Below, in pieces: positions 6,906-8,470 of a stretch of 8,470 nucleotides of DNA. Source of the stretch: Actinomycetes bacterium (GTDB taxonomy: Bacteria; Actinomycetota; Actinomycetes; Mycobacteriales; Micromonosporaceae); contig JAEZGP010000208.1 of assembly GCA_023437285.1 (NCBI GenBank), positions 1 to 8,470 of the forward strand, written 5' to 3'. The notes beneath the pieces are model-generated. The model searched no databases. It was given only the letters and a program-made list of their open reading frames with translations, and had not been told where the DNA came from. The translations under genes and the position numbers were made by a program. The number at the start of each line of letters is the position of its first letter. Positions within the stretch are counted from its first letter, which is position 1.

Positions 6906-7020
6906 GTTGACATCCTCTCCGCCCTAAAGGACGGAGATTCCCTCCACGCTGCGCGTGGAACACGCGGCGTCCGGGTGGGTTACCGCTTCGCCGCGCGGTG
7001 CCGGGACGAGTCCCGGTCTT
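6887..7020 (-). ncRNA. Predicted omega RNA (scaffold 7020-6907, guide from 6906)
   Basis: The 3' end of tnpB and the right end are rich in hairpins, as expected for the TnpB guide RNA. In minus-strand order there is a stem at 7016-7010/7007-7001, a 7-bp stem 6995-6989/6969-6963 with a long loop, a 7-bp stem with a 3-nt loop at 6959-6943, and the terminal right-end hairpin 6937-6916 (10 bp with one G-U pair). The scaffold should end with TCAA at 6907. The guide would then be the roughly 16-20 nt after it (6906-6887), which are the first codons of the phosphotransferase gene. The RNA start is not defined and could lie further inside tnpB. Confidence 0.6.
6913..6918 (-). promoter_or_regulatory. 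Element-derived ribosome binding site of the phosphotransferase gene
   Basis: AGAGGA on the minus strand lies 7 nt before the GTG at 6905-6903. Its first three bases belong to the 3' arm of the right-end hairpin (6937-6916), so folding of that hairpin could partly hide the site. The mobile element, not the host sequence, supplies it. Confidence 0.55.
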
Positions 7021-8156
7021 ACCTGCACTCCACGGTCGTTTCCGTTGTCCGCCTGTCCGGCGGCCAACACGTTCAGCGCCGCGTTGACGTCCCGATCGTG
7101 GTGACTGCCGCAGGGGCAGTCCCACGCTCGGACGTTGAGCGCCATCTTCTCGTTGATCCGGCCACACACTGAGCACATCCGGGTGGACGGGAAGAACCGG
7201 TCCACTCGGCCGAACGTGCGCCCGTGCCGCTGAGCCTTGTACTCCAGCATGGCCGTGAAGCTGGCCCACCCGGCGTCGTGCACGCTCTTCGCGAGCCGTG
7301 TGCGGCCGAGACCGACGACGCACAGGTCCTCGACATAGATCGCTTGGTTCTCGCGGATCAACGTCGTGGACAGCTTGTGCTGCCAGTCCCGCCGGGTGTC
7401 GGCCACCCGCGCGTGAGCGCGGGCCACCTTCACGGCGGCCTTCTTGCGGTTGTGACTGCCGCGCTGCTTGCGCGAGAGTGCCTGTTGCAGCCGCTTGAGT
7501 TTGCGGGCCGCGCGGCGCAGGAACTTCGGGGCGGCGACCTTCGTGCCATCGGACATGACCGCGAAGTGGGTCAACCCAAGGTCGATCCCGATCTCGGACT
7601 CGACCGGCGGCAACGCCTCGTCGGTGGTCTGGACGACGAACGAGGCGAAGTACCGGCCCGCCGCATCCTTGATGATCGCCACGGACGACGGGTCCGAGGG
7701 CAGGGTCCGTGACCAGCGGACCGCGATGTCGCCGATCTTCGGCAGCCTGAGCCGTCCGTTGTCGAGGACCTTGAACCGGGCGTTCTTGGTGAACCGGATG
7801 GCCTGCCGGTTGTCCTTGCGCGACCGGTACCGGGGTGGGGCCAGCTTGCGGCCCTTGCGCTTACCCGAGATCGAGGCGAAGAAGTTGCGGTACGCGGTGT
7901 TCAGGTCCGCCAGAGCCTGCTGCAACACCACCGCCGACACCTCGCCCAGCCACGCACGTTGCGGCGTGTCCTTGGCCTGCGTGATGATCCGCTTTGACAG
8001 TTCGGCGTCTGAGACGTACGGCAAGCCCTGCTCCCGGGCTTCCTGCCGCAGGCGCAGCCCGTCGTTGAACACCACCCGCGCACACCCGAACGCCCGAGCC
8101 AGCTCGATCTGCTGGCAGGGCGTCGGGTAGACGCGGAACTGGTAACGCAGCTGCAC
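6924..8156 (-). CDS. tnpB: TnpB RNA-guided endonuclease (IS605 OrfB family)
   Basis: With GTG at 8154-8156 the product has 410 residues, close to the usual 400 for TnpB. It starts with the family's QLRYQFRVYPTPCQQ. The split RuvC nuclease looks complete: Asp192 in GIDLGLTHF, Glu276 in IYVEDL, and Asp356 in the DRDVNAALN motif (354-361). The zinc knuckle has Cys328, Cys331, Cys347 and Cys349 (CSVC...CPC). A basic coiled region (KFLRRAARKLKRLQQALSRKQRG) lies after RuvC-I. TnpB cuts DNA next to a TAM, guided by omega RNA, and so helps the element persist after excision. The last about 40 residues follow the RuvC domain, overlap the omega RNA, and end inside the right-end hairpin. The chosen GTG is preceded by TACGCT and 7 nt, as for a leaderless mRNA. 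A GTG two codons earlier (8162-8160) is possible. No frameshift is seen, so it may be active. Confidence 0.88.
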   Translation of the reverse strand: MQLRYQFRVYPTPCQQIELARAFGCARVVFNDGLRLRQEAREQGLPYVSDAELSKRIITQAKDTPQRAWLGEVSAVVLQQALADLNTAYRNFFASISGKRKGRKLAPPRYRSRKDNRQAIRFTKNARFKVLDNGRLRLPKIGDIAVRWSRTLPSDPSSVAIIKDAAGRYFASFVVQTTDEALPPVESEIGIDLGLTHFAVMSDGTKVAAPKFLRRAARKLKRLQQALSRKQRGSHNRKKAAVKVARAHARVADTRRDWQHKLSTTLIRENQAIYVEDLCVVGLGRTRLAKSVHDAGWASFTAMLEYKAQRHGRTFGRVDRFFPSTRMCSVCGRINEKMALNVRAWDCPCGSHHDRDVNAALNVLAAGQADNGNDRGVQVRPGLVPAPRGEAVTHPDAACSTRSVEGISVL

Positions 8157-8160
8157 GCTC

Positions 8161-8180
8161 ACAAGCGTACACAAGGCTAC
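8161..8180. promoter_or_regulatory. Tandem ACAAGSSTAC repeat with divergent leaderless promoters of tnpB and phd
   Basis: Two 10-bp direct copies (8161-8170 and 8171-8180) differ only as CG versus GC in the middle. The copies are spaced by one DNA turn. The tnpB -10 box TACGCT (minus, 8169-8164) lies in the first copy, and the phd -10 box TACGAT (plus, 8178-8183) overlaps the second. Each box is 7 nt from its start codon. No consensus -35 box is visible on either strand. The repeat is a natural operator candidate for the Phd-like protein (inference). Confidence 0.6.
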
Positions 8181-8190
8181 GATGGTGGCC

Positions 8191-8367
8191 ATGAGTGACA
8201 TCCGCGAGAACGAGATCAGTGTCCGTGAGCTGCGCAAGTCACTGGCCGGAGCGCTCAACGACGTCGCCGTCTACGGCAAGACCCTGTACGTGACCAACCA
8301 CGGCCGCCGGATCGCCGCCATCGTGCCGGTCCCGGTGGCCGAGCAGAGCGAGCAGGCGCGAGGTTAG
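8191..8367 (+). CDS. Short Phd/YefM-type antitoxin-like protein, no toxin partner
   Basis: The product has 58 residues: ISVRELRKSLAGALNDV at 9-25, followed by YGKTLYVTNHGRRIAAIVPV at 28-47. These are the hallmarks of the N-terminal dimerisation and DNA-binding domain of Phd/YefM antitoxins. Family members are usually about 70-90 residues long, and their flexible C-terminus wraps around the toxin. Here only about 10 residues follow the fold, so toxin neutralisation seems unlikely and a repressor role more likely. No toxin gene follows; 44 bp after the stop the left-end hairpin of the element begins. ATG at 8191 was chosen because TACGAT ends 7 nt before it (leaderless). ATG at 8182 would overlap that box. 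It is divergent from tnpB, with 34 bp between the two start codons. Confidence 0.82.
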   Translation: MSDIRENEISVRELRKSLAGALNDVAVYGKTLYVTNHGRRIAAIVPVPVAEQSEQARG

Positions 8368-8377
8368 GGCACTGCTC

Positions 8378-8392
8378 GGGCCTTGGCGGCCC
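8378..8392. repeat. Small hairpin after phd
   Basis: Five-base arms GGGCC and GGCCC flank a 5-nt loop, starting 10 bp after the phd stop codon. There is no T tract. It could be part of a weak terminator or of the left-end structure of the element. Confidence 0.4.
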
Positions 8393-8411
8393 TCCCAGCG
8401 CGAGCCTTCAC

Positions 8412-8431
8412 CCCCGGCCTGAAGGCCGGAG
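8412..8431 (-). repeat. Left-end subterminal hairpin of the TnpB element
   Basis: On the minus strand a 9-bp stem including one T-G pair closes a TC loop. Compared with the right-end hairpin (6936-6917), it keeps the loop context CCTTYAGG and the outer CTCCG arm. The T-G pair there is a G-C pair here, so base pairing is preserved while sequence changes. Confidence 0.65.
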
Positions 8432-8455
8432 CACTGGCCCGCATTCCGGTAGCCG

Positions 8456-8461
8456 AGATTA
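8456..8461 (-). promoter_or_regulatory. Orphaned -10 box left outside the element
   Basis: TAATCT on the minus strand is followed by CGGCTAC and then the proposed element boundary. If the element is removed, the box sits 8 nt before the GTG of the phosphotransferase gene. The -35 region would lie beyond the end of the window. Confidence 0.4.
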
Positions 8462-8470
8462 GGCGATCCC

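Larger units (their letters stand above)
6907..8448 (-). mobile_element. IS200/IS605-type TnpB element with embedded phd gene, no tnpA
   Basis: On the minus strand the element runs from a left end near 8448 to a right end at 6907. The right end has the IS608-like order GAAT (6940-6937), hairpin (6936-6917), 6 nt, TCAA (6910-6907). The left end has a hairpin at 8431-8412 that matches the right one apart from compensatory or wobble changes; together they read CTCCGNCCTTYAGGNCGGRG. Both hairpins lie on the same strand, as IS200/IS605 ends do, rather than as inverted terminal repeats. A CTAC on the minus strand (8452-8449), similar to the IS608 TTAC, is the best left cleavage site and TAM candidate. 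The exact left boundary is uncertain by about 15 bp. No Y1 transposase gene is present, so movement would need TnpA in trans. Confidence 0.7.

Noticed and set aside
6907..6912. TTGACA on the plus strand as a -35 box
   Set aside because: It is the reverse complement of the element's TGTCAA right end. There is no suitable -10 box at normal spacing, and no plus-strand gene follows.
5727..7172. Long plus-strand reading frame opposite the phosphotransferase gene
   Set aside because: No family motif is visible and the composition is that of an antisense shadow. The minus strand has HGDLHPGN and IDWGD.
8157..8258. N-terminal extension of TnpB to an ATG near 8258
   Set aside because: The extra residues overlap the phd gene and are not TnpB-like. 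The family sequence starts at QLRYQFRVYP.
8368..8470. Possible toxin gene after phd
   Set aside because: Only about 100 bp remain, with no reading frame of useful length. The stretch is occupied by hairpins and the element's left end.

Overview
This is a high-GC window with GTG starts, TAnnnT -10 boxes placed 7-8 nt before start codons, and protein families common in Actinobacteria. The general gene set and protein style suggest Micromonosporaceae or a relative (inference only). No tRNA, rRNA or CRISPR array was seen.

Left part (1-4002): a small cell-surface glycan locus. The window opens with an almost pure run of C (1-54), which looks like a contig edge or sequencing artefact. Next come two minus-strand genes in a likely operon: a GT4 glycosyltransferase (2984-1656) and, 25 bp downstream, a membrane-anchored right-handed beta-helix protein (1630-62). 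The beta-helix protein has a cytoplasmic tail made of 12 tandem QVP repeats. A plus-strand GT2 glycosyltransferase (3163-4002) diverges from them. The shared intergenic region carries two adjacent perfect inverted repeats, which look like operators.

Middle part (4007-6905): four minus-strand genes in transcriptional order. They are a kinase-fold phosphotransferase with an extra N-terminal domain, a TrmO/TsaA-type tRNA methyltransferase overlapping it by ATGA, a small Cys/His-rich putative zinc protein, and an alpha/beta hydrolase starting 1 bp after it. The first and second pairs are translationally coupled. The small protein also seems to have its own leaderless promoter.

Right part (about 6907-8448): an IS200/IS605-type element without tnpA. 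It contains an apparently intact TnpB RNA-guided nuclease on the minus strand, a structured 3' end that should form the omega RNA scaffold, and a right end with the IS608-like signals GAAT, hairpin and TCAA. On the opposite strand is a divergent 58-residue Phd/YefM-type protein with no toxin partner. A left-end hairpin beyond phd matches the right-end hairpin almost base for base with compensatory changes, so phd lies inside the element. The tnpB and phd promoters face each other inside a 20-bp tandem repeat, and both genes look leaderless.

The element ends 1 nt before the GTG start of the phosphotransferase gene. Joining the two flanks in silico recreates TAATCT, 8 nt, GTG, a typical leaderless actinobacterial promoter. 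The element therefore seems to have split a promoter from its gene and supplied a new Shine-Dalgarno sequence from its own right end. The most notable system here is this TnpB element with an embedded Phd-like putative repressor and a symmetric leaderless promoter.
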